This document shows, one piece after another, positions 34,821 through 43,199 of a stretch of 64,000 nucleotides of DNA. Under the pieces are notes generated by a model. The model was not told the DNA's origin. It was given only the letters and a program-made list of their open reading frames with translations, and ran no database searches. Made by a program: the position numbers and the translations under genes. Location: contig JAHHGZ010000037.1 of assembly GCA_019359595.1 (NCBI GenBank), positions 1 to 64,000 on the forward strand. Reading direction: 5' to 3'. Source of the DNA: Cyanomargarita calcarea GSE-NOS-MK-12-04C (GTDB taxonomy: Bacteria > Cyanobacteriota > Cyanobacteriia > Cyanobacteriales > Nostocaceae). Every line of letters starts with the position of its first letter. Position 1 is the first letter of the stretch.

Positions 34821-37784
34821 ATGGCAAGAGCAAGTTATGGTACTGAAACTAAAAAGCGATCGCTCCGTTTACTGGCGGCGCTGTTGGCTTATGCTAATGA
34901 GGAGCTAGACTGCAATGAAGCTGCTTTAGATGCTCTACGTCCTCAGATACAGACTCGCTGGCAAAGCGAAAATCGCCTGGTTGTAAGGACGAAAGTAAGA
35001 TATCTGCTCTTACTGACAGGTTTGCAATCAAGCGAAACTCCCCTAAACGCCGAACAAATTAAAGAAGCACTCAAACGCTTTGCAGATTTTTTAGAAATTC
35101 TGGAAGATAATCGTCCAACTCGCGGTGGTTCGGAAAATTGGCACTTTACTCTCCATCTTTGGTGCGATCGCCACAATATACAAGGCAATTTACAACAGTT
35201 TGACACTGTGTGGGAAAGTCGGCGCGTTGAGAAGAGAGGGGGACTAGGAAGAAGTGTAGCTGATTCTCCCCAATTACCCATAAATAATTGGCAAGAAATC
35301 TGCCGTACTACCTTAGAGGCACAAAACCAGCAACGACTAACCACTAACCCCCTCACTTGTGTAGATGGAGTGACATTTATATGGGATGACGTTTATGTAC
35401 CTTTGGGGTTGGTAGAACGCAAGCATCGTGATAGGCACAGTGATGATGTTTCTCCGGTACAGGGTTCAACTTTATACGAAACTGAAGAGACTGAAATCAA
35501 ACACACTTTTACACCGGATGAATTTTTACAAAAAGTGCTGTATCATCCGCAGAGCAGCCGGATCGCCATTTTAGGAGAACCAGGGGCTGGAAAAACAACG
35601 CTGCTGCAAAAAATTGCTTCATGGGTGCTGGATAATACTCAAGACTTGGTTGTCTGGATTTCTCTGGCGGATTTGCAAGGAAAGACATTAGAGGATTATC
35701 TAATTCAAGATTGGTTGCGGGTAGCTACTCGCAAGCGTCAGGTTTCACCAGAGATAGAGGAAGCATTCTGCGAACAATTTAACCAAGGGCAGGTATGGTT
35801 GCTGCTGGATGCGGTCGATGAAATGGCGATGGAATCTAGTCATGCGCTGACAAAGATTGCCAATTTTCTCACAGGTTGGGTAGCAGATGCGAAAGTGGTG
35901 CTAACTTGTAGGCTGAATGTTTGGGATTCGGGCAAAAATGTACTAGAAACTTTTGATACTTACCGCAACCTGAATTTTACTTATGGAGATGCTGAAACTC
36001 CAGGCTTGGTGGAACAGTTCATTAGCCATTGGTTTCAGGAAAATCCAGGATTGGGAGAAAGTTTACGGGCAGAATTAAACCAGCGCGGACGAGGACGGAT
36101 TAAAGATACTGTGAAAAATCCGCTACGTTTGGCGCTGCTATGCCGGATTTGGGGGCTAAGGCGGGGAGGATTACCCAACACCAAGGCAATGCTGTACGAG
36201 CAATTTGTGGAAGCTATTTACCAGTGGAAAGAAGACCGTTTTCCCACGAACTATACTACTAGGCAGGAGTTAAATAAAGCACTAGGAAAATTGGCTTTGC
36301 TGGCTATTTCTCAAGAAAAAACTAGATTCCGATTGAGTCACAGCTTTGTTTCTCAAGTCTTAGGTGCTTCTGATGAGGGAATGTTTAAGAACGCACTTCA
36401 GCTTGGCTGGTTAAATCAGGTAGGAATATCAGAAACTCAAGGAGAAAAAGTCTACGCCTTCTACCATCCCACATTTCAGGAATACTTTGCAGCACTAGCG
36501 ATAAACGATTGGCGCTTTTTCTTCAGTCAGGGAATACGGAATGACGCAAAAAATTCTTTTCCAAAATCCTCCCCCTTCCCCCATCTCCCACTCTCCAGTT
36601 ACCGCATCTTCGACTCAGAATGGCGGGAAGTAATTTTGCTATGGTTGGGAAGGAATGATATCCCACAACTAGACAAAGAAGAATTTTTAAGCGCGTTAAT
36701 TGATTTTCCCGATAATTGTGGTGGTTTCTATAGCTATCAAGCTTATTTTTTAGCAGCAATCGGGATTTCTGAATTTGTAGATTGCACTTTTAGTAATCAA
36801 ATTGTATCGCAATTGATTAAATGGCGCTTTGGCTATTTTCACCCGACACAACAAAAGTGGTATAGATTTCCATCGCCAATTGTAGAAGGTGCGCGAGTCG
36901 CTTTATTAAAAACTGACCGTCGATGTGCGATTAACTTATTACAAGAGTTTGTCAAAACTAGTCAAAATGATTTCGATACTTGGAATGCGGCATATAGTTT
37001 AGGTAAAGTATTTGACCCTGGAAACAAAGTTGCGATCGCCGCTTTAGAGCAACTTGTGAGAACTATTCGTCATGAAACTTTACGTTGGCAAGCCGCAGAT
37101 AGTTTGGGAAAAGTTGCAAAAGGTAATTCTATAGCGATCGCCGCACTAATCAAAATTATTGAATCTACCAACAAAGACTCAACCCGTCGTAAAGCTGCTT
37201 ATAGCTTGGGTAAAATTGAGCCAGGTAACCAAATTGCTATTTGTACATTAGAAAAAATTATTACCACCACTAATAATAATTCTCTCCGCGAACAAGCAGC
37301 AGAAAGTTTACGTATAATTGCTCCCGATAATGCGATCGCTCTGGGATTAGCACCACTAAAAATTGAAAATATTACTATCCAAAAAACCTCAAATACTAGC
37401 ATAAATACTGTTGAGAAGAGTCGGACAATTACTAATTTAATTGAAGGGATTATATCTACTCAAGATGAGGATACAAAAAGACGTAGAGCTTGCAGATTAG
37501 CAAAGATCGATCCAGGTAACTTAATTGCATTTGATACTTTATTAAGGTTAGTCAAATCAGCCGCAAACGAATTAGTACGTAAACGAACAGCAGATAATTT
37601 TAAGAAGATTCTGCTTGACGAACAAATGCCCGCATTGATTGCATTTTTCAAAGATTGCTTTTCCAATCAAGTTAGAGATATTGAAATGGAACAATTTCGC
37701 CATTGCTATAAACTTGTTTGGCATTGTGCCGAAAAGATGACTTATTTAGAATTTTATCAAGCTTGGTATGGTGAAATTGAATGA
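34821..37784 (+). CDS. NACHT-domain STAND NTPase with HEAT-like repeats
   Basis: The 987-residue protein has an N-terminal helical region (about 1-150, perhaps an effector or adaptor domain) and a NACHT NTPase (about 240-520). The Walker A is GEPGAGKTTLLQ near residue 252; the Walker B LLLDAVDEM near 326 has the paired acidic residues of NACHT proteins, followed by VVLTCRLNVW. A helical region follows, then HEAT-like repeats from about 690 to 870 (AAYSLGKVFDPGNKVAIAAL and three relatives). Residues about 580-592 (SSPFPHLPLSS) are encoded by CTCCC-rich repeat DNA and interrupt the conserved part. Bacterial NACHT proteins of this plan include antiphage sensors; an effector enzyme is not recognisable here. 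The start codon lies right after an STRR array. Confidence 0.85.
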   Translation: MARASYGTETKKRSLRLLAALLAYANEELDCNEAALDALRPQIQTRWQSENRLVVRTKVRYLLLLTGLQSSETPLNAEQIKEALKRFADFLEILEDNRPTRGGSENWHFTLHLWCDRHNIQGNLQQFDTVWESRRVEKRGGLGRSVADSPQLPINNWQEICRTTLEAQNQQRLTTNPLTCVDGVTFIWDDVYVPLGLVERKHRDRHSDDVSPVQGSTLYETEETEIKHTFTPDEFLQKVLYHPQSSRIAILGEPGAGKTTLLQKIASWVLDNTQDLVVWISLADLQGKTLEDYLIQDWLRVATRKRQVSPEIEEAFCEQFNQGQVWLLLDAVDEMAMESSHALTKIANFLTGWVADAKVVLTCRLNVWDSGKNVLETFDTYRNLNFTYGDAETPGLVEQFISHWFQENPGLGESLRAELNQRGRGRIKDTVKNPLRLALLCRIWGLRRGGLPNTKAMLYEQFVEAIYQWKEDRFPTNYTTRQELNKALGKLALLAISQEKTRFRLSHSFVSQVLGASDEGMFKNALQLGWLNQVGISETQGEKVYAFYHPTFQEYFAALAINDWRFFFSQGIRNDAKNSFPKSSPFPHLPLSSYRIFDSEWREVILLWLGRNDIPQLDKEEFLSALIDFPDNCGGFYSYQAYFLAAIGISEFVDCTFSNQIVSQLIKWRFGYFHPTQQKWYRFPSPIVEGARVALLKTDRRCAINLLQEFVKTSQNDFDTWNAAYSLGKVFDPGNKVAIAALEQLVRTIRHETLRWQAADSLGKVAKGNSIAIAALIKIIESTNKDSTRRKAAYSLGKIEPGNQIAICTLEKIITTTNNNSLREQAAESLRIIAPDNAIALGLAPLKIENITIQKTSNTSINTVEKSRTITNLIEGIISTQDEDTKRRRACRLAKIDPGNLIAFDTLLRLVKSAANELVRKRTADNFKKILLDEQMPALIAFFKDCFSNQVRDIEMEQFRHCYKLVWHCAEKMTYLEFYQAWYGEIE

Positions 37785-37897
37785 ATGAAGGAAGAAGGAA
37801 GAAGGAAGGAGGTTTATATATTTGGATTCAGACCCCAACTCAAAACAAGCGACCCTGCGTTCTTGTCGGGGTATTAAAAAGAACAGCGAGGATAAAC
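37776..37897. repeat. Dispersed ~110-bp repeat family, copy A
   Basis: The copy begins ATTGAATGAATGAAGGAAG across the NACHT stop codon and ends GGGGTATTAAAAAGAACAGC followed by GAGGATAAA. The last 29 bases are identical to the copy inside the NRPS gene at 59.5 kb, and ACCCCAACTCAAAAC is also shared. Together with the following hairpin it fills most of the 330-bp gap before the rhomboid genes. Confidence 0.85.
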
Positions 37898-37948
37898 CAT
37901 AGCTCCAGAACTCACCAGATAAGCTCTGTCAAGGGACTTTGGGCTGCG

Positions 37949-37981
37949 AGATCCTGGACTTCTTTAAGAAGTCCGGGATCT
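37949..37981. repeat. AGATCCTGGACTTCTT hairpin repeat with compensating change
   Basis: This 33-base hairpin belongs to the same family as the one at 34.0 kb. The CGAC/GTCG pair of that copy is GGAC/GTCC here, so pairing is kept by changes on both arms, plus one G-T pair. Confidence 0.85.
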
Positions 37982-38112
37982 GACCAATGTAAGTGTGACA
38001 GAGTACTAGATCTGGTTTAGCTTATTAGCAACATCTATCTAGAGGCTAGGACAAATTAGGCGAAAAATTCGGTATTGTGAGGCTGACTGCTGAAAAATCA
38101 GGGGAAATAGTC

Positions 38113-38829
38113 GTGGTTCCAATCAGAGACAATAATCCAATCTCAATCACCCCATATGTTACTTTTGGGCTGATTGCTGCCAATGTCCTTGCTTTTTTGT
38201 ATGAATCAAGTCTACCTCCCCAAGCCTTAGATGGGTTTTTTCATTTAGCGGCTGTGGTTCCACGAGAACTCACTGCAAGCTTTGCGGGTGTTTCAGTAAA
38301 TCAGCCTGTACCAGAATGGTTGACTTTGATTACATCCCAATTTCTCCACGGTGGTATATTGCACTTAGCAGGCAATATGTTGTTTCTGTGGATTTTTGGT
38401 AACAACATTGAAGATAAGCTGGGACATATCAAGTATTTAATTTTCTATTTAAGCTGCGGTGTTTTGGCATCATTGACGCAGTGGTATTTCTCCCAAACTT
38501 CTGGAATTCCATCATTAGGTGCAAGTGGCGCGATCGCTGGTGTAATGGGTGCATACATTCTCCGATTTCCCCAAGCTGAAATTCTCGGTGTAGTTCCTTT
38601 GGGCTTTTTCTTCCCCACCTTCCGCGTGCCTGCGTACTTCTTTCTGGGATTTTGGTTTCTCCAACAGGGTTTCTATGGTGTTGCCAGTCTGGAAGCACCA
38701 ACCAATATCGGCATGGAAAGCGGCGGAATAGCCTATTGGGCGCATGCAGGCGGTTTCTTGTTTGGGGCGGTTCTTGGTCCTGTGCTAGGCTTGTTTAGCG
38801 ATAAATCTCGGGAAATGGAAACTTTCTAG
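38113..38829 (+). CDS. Rhomboid family intramembrane serine protease, first copy
   Basis: Rhomboids cut substrates within the membrane. I chose the GTG that gives VPIRDNNPISITPYVTFG because an AGGGGA ribosome site lies about 8 bases before it and because the second rhomboid starts at the equivalent place. A GTG 36 bases earlier is possible. The 238-residue protein has six or seven membrane segments, LAGNMLFLWIFGNNIEDKLG, the catalytic Ser138 in GASGAIAG, and His211 in WAHAGGFLFG. It is a tandem paralogue of the next gene. Confidence 0.9.
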   Translation: MVPIRDNNPISITPYVTFGLIAANVLAFLYESSLPPQALDGFFHLAAVVPRELTASFAGVSVNQPVPEWLTLITSQFLHGGILHLAGNMLFLWIFGNNIEDKLGHIKYLIFYLSCGVLASLTQWYFSQTSGIPSLGASGAIAGVMGAYILRFPQAEILGVVPLGFFFPTFRVPAYFFLGFWFLQQGFYGVASLEAPTNIGMESGGIAYWAHAGGFLFGAVLGPVLGLFSDKSREMETF

Positions 38830-38959
38830 TGGTTAAGGGTTGACAGTGAACAAAGAGCCAGTGCCGTGGTCGGGTTTCCTGATTTGGGGCATCTGGCGCT
38901 CAACAATCAACTAACAAACAGGCTATATTTCAGGTAATAAATAATTAGGAAAAACGCCT

Positions 38960-39658
38960 GTGATTCCTCTGCATGATGACAACCCGACGCGAATCACCCC
39001 ATTTTTAACTTATGGGCTGATTGGCATGAATATTTTTATTTTTCTCTATGAAGTTAGTCTGTCAGATGCACAATTAGAGCAATTCTTCCAATTGTATGCC
39101 GTAATACCACAACAGTTCAGCGCCAGTTTGGCAGGTGCGCCAGTCAATCAAACATTTCCAGAATGGGGAACTTTGTTTAGCTCCCAATTCTTGCACGGTG
39201 GCTGGTGGCATTTAATCTCAAACATGATCTATCTATGGGTTTTCGGTAACAATATTGAAGACCGATTGGGTCATTTAAAATATCTAATCTTTTATTTGGC
39301 TTGCGGTGCGGGTGCAGCCTTAGCTCAATGGTTTATTAGTATGAATTCTGCAATTCCTTCTTTGGGTGCAAGTGGTGCGATCGCTGGTATCCTCGGTGCC
39401 TATATTATCCGCTTTCCCCAAGCCAAAGTTCTAAGCTTAGTTTTCTTGGGTTTTTTCGCCACTACAATCAGGATTCCCGCATTAGTAATTATCGGCTTTT
39501 TCTTCATCCAGAATATAATTGCCGGTCTTGCGAGCCTACAACCTAGTGGAATGAACCTAGAAAGTGGCGGAGTCGCTTACTGGGCGCACATTGGCGGCTT
39601 TGTCTTTGGAGTGATTCTCGGACCTTTGTTGGGGTTGTTTCAGCAAGATGATTATTAG
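38960..39658 (+). CDS. Rhomboid family intramembrane serine protease, second copy
   Basis: The 232-residue protein starts at a GTG behind TTAGGAAAA and is similar to its neighbour along its whole length. It keeps the active-site pair, Ser138 in GASGAIAGILG and His210 in YWAHIGGFVFG, and the NMIYLWVFGNNIEDRLG segment. The two genes look like a local duplication that has diverged, mostly in loops. Both may share a promoter region before the first gene; 130 bp separate them. Confidence 0.92.
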   Translation: MIPLHDDNPTRITPFLTYGLIGMNIFIFLYEVSLSDAQLEQFFQLYAVIPQQFSASLAGAPVNQTFPEWGTLFSSQFLHGGWWHLISNMIYLWVFGNNIEDRLGHLKYLIFYLACGAGAALAQWFISMNSAIPSLGASGAIAGILGAYIIRFPQAKVLSLVFLGFFATTIRIPALVIIGFFFIQNIIAGLASLQPSGMNLESGGVAYWAHIGGFVFGVILGPLLGLFQQDDY

Positions 39659-39737
39659 TTGATAGTTGTTAGTTGTTAGTTGTTGGTTGTTGGTTGTCAA
39701 AACTCCTAACTCCTAACTCCTAACTCCTAACTCCTAT
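39659..39737. repeat. STRR array between convergent genes
   Basis: GTTAGTTG-type units are followed by AACTCCT heptamers (five or more), the reverse complement sense of GGAGTT. It fills the gap between the second rhomboid gene and the GH10 gene. Confidence 0.85.
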
Positions 39738-40905
39738 TTTTCCTAAGAGATTTATCAAAAGCACGGGCTATCGCATTCCATGCTAATTTGCGGTTCATCC
39801 CTGCATCAAGCAGCAATGGACGGACTTGTGCTTTATCTGCCCGTGGTTGAAACTCTGATAACCAGGTATATTTATCACTCAAACCCCAAGTCAACACAGC
39901 TATGACTGCTGTTTCCTCAAGTACTACATTCAAATAGTCCTCATAGGCTTTAGCAATAATATGGTCTCTTACAGTTGTATCTAAAGGTAACTTTTTATCT
40001 GTGACGTCCAATTCGGTAATCATAATCTTCAATCCCAAATTGGCGACATTACGCAAGAATTCACGTAACTTTGTAGGATTAAAATCAGTGGCTTCCCCAT
40101 CTAAGTGTGCTTGGATACCAAGGGCGTGAATTGGTGTCCCCCGCGACTTTAAACCCTCTAATAATTTAAGAACAGCAGTCCGTTTTGCCTCATGTTTTCT
40201 CGTATCATAATCCAGCCCATAGTCGTTGTAAACTAGCATTGCGTCAGGGTCAGCAGCAGCAGCGAGCCGGAAGGAATAGTCAATATAATCAGTTCCTAAC
40301 AACTCTAGCCAGGGAGTTTTTCGTAAACCATCAGACCTTCCATCCACGGGTTCGATAGCTTCGTTAACGACATCCCAAGAATGGATTTTCCCTGCATAAC
40401 GTCCAACAACAGTCTTGATGTGCTTCTCTAGTATTTGTTTGGCGTTTTGCTGATTTACGCGATCGCCAAACCATTTAGGTAAAGACTCATGCCAAACTAA
40501 AGTGTGCCCTCTAAAAAGCATACCGTGAGTGTTGGCAAACTTAAGCATCTCATCTGCTGCACTAAAATCAAAACTATCTGGGTTAGGACGCAAGGGTTTT
40601 TGGGAAACAGACCACTTAAAGGCCCATTCGGGAACTAATATCCCACATTCATTTGCTACAGCCGCAGCAAGTTTAGCATCTTCTTTTAGATGGTCGTGGC
40701 GAATAGCTGCTCCATATATTATCCCTTTAGAGGCAGCACGTTTCTTTAAAGAATCTCCCCCAACAACCGAAAAATCTCGTTGGGGGTCATAAGCAGCAAA
40801 AATTCGCTGACGCTTTAACTCGCCATTTCCGGCAAAAGTACCCAAAGCGGTCAAAGCTCCTAAACCCAAATAAAGCGATCGTCGTCTTGTCAATTTTTTA
40901 AACAT
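39727..40905 (-). CDS. GH10 family endo-xylanase-like glycanase
   Basis: The 392-residue protein starts with a twin-Arg export signal (TRRRSLYLGLGALTAL) and carries a GH10 catalytic barrel. The motifs are FRGHTLVWHESLPKWF, the acid/base Glu in SWDVVNEAI near residue 183, the VYNDYGLDY block, and the nucleophile Glu in ITELDV near 297. A WGLSDKYTWL strand closes the barrel. GH10 enzymes cut beta-1,4-xylan; in a cyanobacterium at the end of an exopolysaccharide locus it more probably trims the secreted polymer, which would mean a xylan-like backbone. Substrate is inferred from family only. Its 3' end overlaps the STRR array. Confidence 0.9.
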   Translation of the reverse strand: MFKKLTRRRSLYLGLGALTALGTFAGNGELKRQRIFAAYDPQRDFSVVGGDSLKKRAASKGIIYGAAIRHDHLKEDAKLAAAVANECGILVPEWAFKWSVSQKPLRPNPDSFDFSAADEMLKFANTHGMLFRGHTLVWHESLPKWFGDRVNQQNAKQILEKHIKTVVGRYAGKIHSWDVVNEAIEPVDGRSDGLRKTPWLELLGTDYIDYSFRLAAAADPDAMLVYNDYGLDYDTRKHEAKRTAVLKLLEGLKSRGTPIHALGIQAHLDGEATDFNPTKLREFLRNVANLGLKIMITELDVTDKKLPLDTTVRDHIIAKAYEDYLNVVLEETAVIAVLTWGLSDKYTWLSEFQPRADKAQVRPLLLDAGMNRKLAWNAIARAFDKSLRKNRS

Positions 40906-40947
40906 GAGAACTGGGAATGGGAAATGGGCAACTCACAGGTATCCTCT

Positions 40948-41022
40948 AAGGAGTTGTTAATTGTTAGTTGTTATTTGTTATTGGTCAAAACTCCGCTCCT
41001 CCTAACTCCTAACTCCTAATTC
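40948..41022. repeat. STRR array between GH10 and WecG-type genes
   Basis: GTTGTTAATTGTTAGTTG-type units are followed by CCTAACTCCTAACTC units. The layout (one sense, a TTGGTCAAAACTCC link, then the other sense) resembles the array at 39.7 kb. Confidence 0.75.
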
Positions 41023-41775
41023 CCCCTTATACAAACCCAATCGTTGCATCAGCACTAGCCATAGAAACTGGGGATTGCCCATAACGTAACGCTTCCATAG
41101 GCGTTTTGGCTCTACAATTAGGCGAAATAGCCACTCTAAACCCCATTTTTGCATCCAGACAGGTGCCCTTTGCACCATGTTGGCAACTAACTCAAAGCTA
41201 ACTCCAATACCAACAGAAATGGGTACTCCTAGCTCTTGATAATTGTCATGTATCCAATATTCTTGTTTAGGGGCACCCAATCCGACAAATAGAATATCTG
41301 GTGCTGCTGCTTTGATTTTGGTGTTAATCAGTGCTACTTCTTTTTCTTGTGACTCAAATTCGTAGGGTGGACAATGAGTGCCCACAATTTGAATACCTAC
41401 AAGCCTTTTTTGGAGAGTTTCTTTAGCTTTCTCTGCAGCACCTGGACGACCCCCCAACAAAAATATTTTTAATCCTTTTTCTTGGGCAACTTCACACAAT
41501 CTTTCAAACAAATCTGTACCATTCACTCTTCCATTTAATGGTGTTTGTAAAAACTTAGCTGACCATAGCAATGAAACACCATCGGGTACTACTAAAAAAG
41601 CCTTGCGATATATCTCTCGAAAACGGTTATCTTTTTGTAATGAGATAATATGCTGTGCATTGGGCGTTACTACATAGGAAGGTTGACCCTTTGTCAATAC
41701 ATGATTGCCAATAGTTTCAATGACTTCATAAAAGCTGTATTTGTCAATTTCGATTCCACCAATGTTGACTCTCAT
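41002..41775 (-). CDS. WecG/TagA/CpsF family glycosyltransferase (GT26)
   Basis: The 257-residue protein transfers an N-acetylated amino sugar or similar to a lipid-linked sugar. Family motifs are the VVTPNAQHIISLQKD start of the fold, VPDGVSLLW, the LLGGRPGAAEKA block near residue 105, LFVGLGAPKQEYW, and the VGIGVSFE followed by RAPVWMQKWGLEWLFRL. It lies at the end of the leftward exopolysaccharide operon, 53 bp after a GT4 gene, and would add the second or a later sugar of the repeat unit. Confidence 0.93.
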   Translation of the reverse strand: MRVNIGGIEIDKYSFYEVIETIGNHVLTKGQPSYVVTPNAQHIISLQKDNRFREIYRKAFLVVPDGVSLLWSAKFLQTPLNGRVNGTDLFERLCEVAQEKGLKIFLLGGRPGAAEKAKETLQKRLVGIQIVGTHCPPYEFESQEKEVALINTKIKAAAPDILFVGLGAPKQEYWIHDNYQELGVPISVGIGVSFELVANMVQRAPVWMQKWGLEWLFRLIVEPKRLWKRYVMGNPQFLWLVLMQRLGLYKGELGVRS

Positions 41776-41827
41776 AATTAACTATTTTTTTGGTTGTTAA
41801 ATAGAATATCTCCAAAAAACTCAAATT

Positions 41828-42943
41828 CTATTGAGTAATTGTTTGAGTACCAGGAGCTACGATCAAATCTGGCTCTGACTGCAGAATTTGAGTGTAGATA
41901 TCATTCAGGCGATCGCAATAGATTTTCACATCAAAAGGAGCGACGGTTTTTCTGGCTTGTTTTCCTATTTCTATCCGTAAATTCTCGTTTTCAATTAACA
42001 GTTGCATGGACTCAGATAACTGTTGTATATTACCTGGAGTGACTAATAAACCATTCTTGTTAGCAATGATTAACTCCGGGATACCTCCTACTGGTGTAAC
42101 AATAGCGGGTAATCCCCATCCCATTGCCTCTAATAAAGCCATAGGCAAACCTTCGTTGTATGATGGCAGGACAAACACATCGACTGTTGCCAACAGTGCA
42201 TCTCTAGTTTGAGGGTCTATCCAGCCTAAAAAAGTGACTTTCTCAGAAATATTGAGACTTTTAACCAAGTTTTCCCCTTGTTCAATGTCCCCATCCCCAG
42301 CGATAATCAATTCCGAGTTTTCTTGAATATTCTTTGGGAGGTTTGCGAAAGCTTTAATTAAATCAAAAGTACCCTTGCGATCGCCAACACGACCAAAGAA
42401 AGCTAATTTAACTTTATTAACATCTTTTCTGTTGGGAATTTTTGTTGGTAATTCTGTTGGATTGGGTAAGATAATAACTTGTTTCTCATTTAAACCCAGA
42501 TTTTTTACATAATATTCTTTCCAGGTTTTTGAGAGGACAATAAAACCCTCAGAGCGACGAAATATCCCATTCATGATTTGCTGGGCTAATTTGGGAAACT
42601 TAGAGTATTTCACATCAAATTCAGCACCGTGAGCGTGCATCAATACAGGTTTGCGAAACATTAAAGCAATTAATACTATAACTGCTTTTCTTAAAGTGCT
42701 ACCTCCATCAGAAAGATGAATATGTATAATGTCAGTTTTCTTACTTAATAGTTTCAACAAAAACACAGTCAATGCTTGATAAAACACCTTAATTCTGTGG
42801 ATTGGAGAGCCTTCATCATGGCTTGCTATATGTTGGATTAATATTTGAGAAGAAGCATTTTTTAATATGAGATTTTCAACAGTTGCTATACCCCCATTTT
42901 GTTTAAGGCTAGCACCTACCATCACAATGTTTGGTTGATTCAT
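41828..42943 (-). CDS. GT4 family glycosyltransferase
   Basis: The 371-residue protein is a GT-B transferase: VMVGASLKQNGGIATVEN at the start, LMHAHGAEFDV, LAFFGRVGDRKGTFDLI, and the donor-site motif LPSYNEGLPMALLEAMGWG near residue 262. It acts in the cytoplasm on the lipid-linked repeat unit. The linkage formed cannot be read from sequence. Its neighbours on the same strand are the GT26 and Wzy genes. Confidence 0.92.
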   Translation of the reverse strand: MNQPNIVMVGASLKQNGGIATVENLILKNASSQILIQHIASHDEGSPIHRIKVFYQALTVFLLKLLSKKTDIIHIHLSDGGSTLRKAVIVLIALMFRKPVLMHAHGAEFDVKYSKFPKLAQQIMNGIFRRSEGFIVLSKTWKEYYVKNLGLNEKQVIILPNPTELPTKIPNRKDVNKVKLAFFGRVGDRKGTFDLIKAFANLPKNIQENSELIIAGDGDIEQGENLVKSLNISEKVTFLGWIDPQTRDALLATVDVFVLPSYNEGLPMALLEAMGWGLPAIVTPVGGIPELIIANKNGLLVTPGNIQQLSESMQLLIENENLRIEIGKQARKTVAPFDVKIYCDRLNDIYTQILQSEPDLIVAPGTQTITQ

Positions 42944-43149
42944 TTTTCGGGATAAATAGTTGTTATTGATTGTATTTATTGCTGATGAGTATGTATTCTT
43001 GCATCTCTTCTATTTATGCGATTAAATTAGTGCATAAATGTAAGAACACCAAAATCATCCTTGTATTAAGATGGCATTATCAGTACATCTTTTTCATCAG
43101 TGAACCTACAGTAATCAATAAAAAGTATTAGTAAAGTTGGTAAAACAAA

Positions 43150-43178
43150 AACCCCGGCTTTTCCAAAAAGTCGGGGTT
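43150..43178. repeat. AACCCCGGCTTTT hairpin repeat
   Basis: The arms pair fully if one G-T pair is allowed. It belongs to the hairpin family at 34.0 kb and lies in the 256-bp gap between the Wzy and GT4 genes; nothing else is visible in that gap. Confidence 0.75.
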
Positions 43179-43199
43179 CTGAGTTTTTCCATCCGTAGG

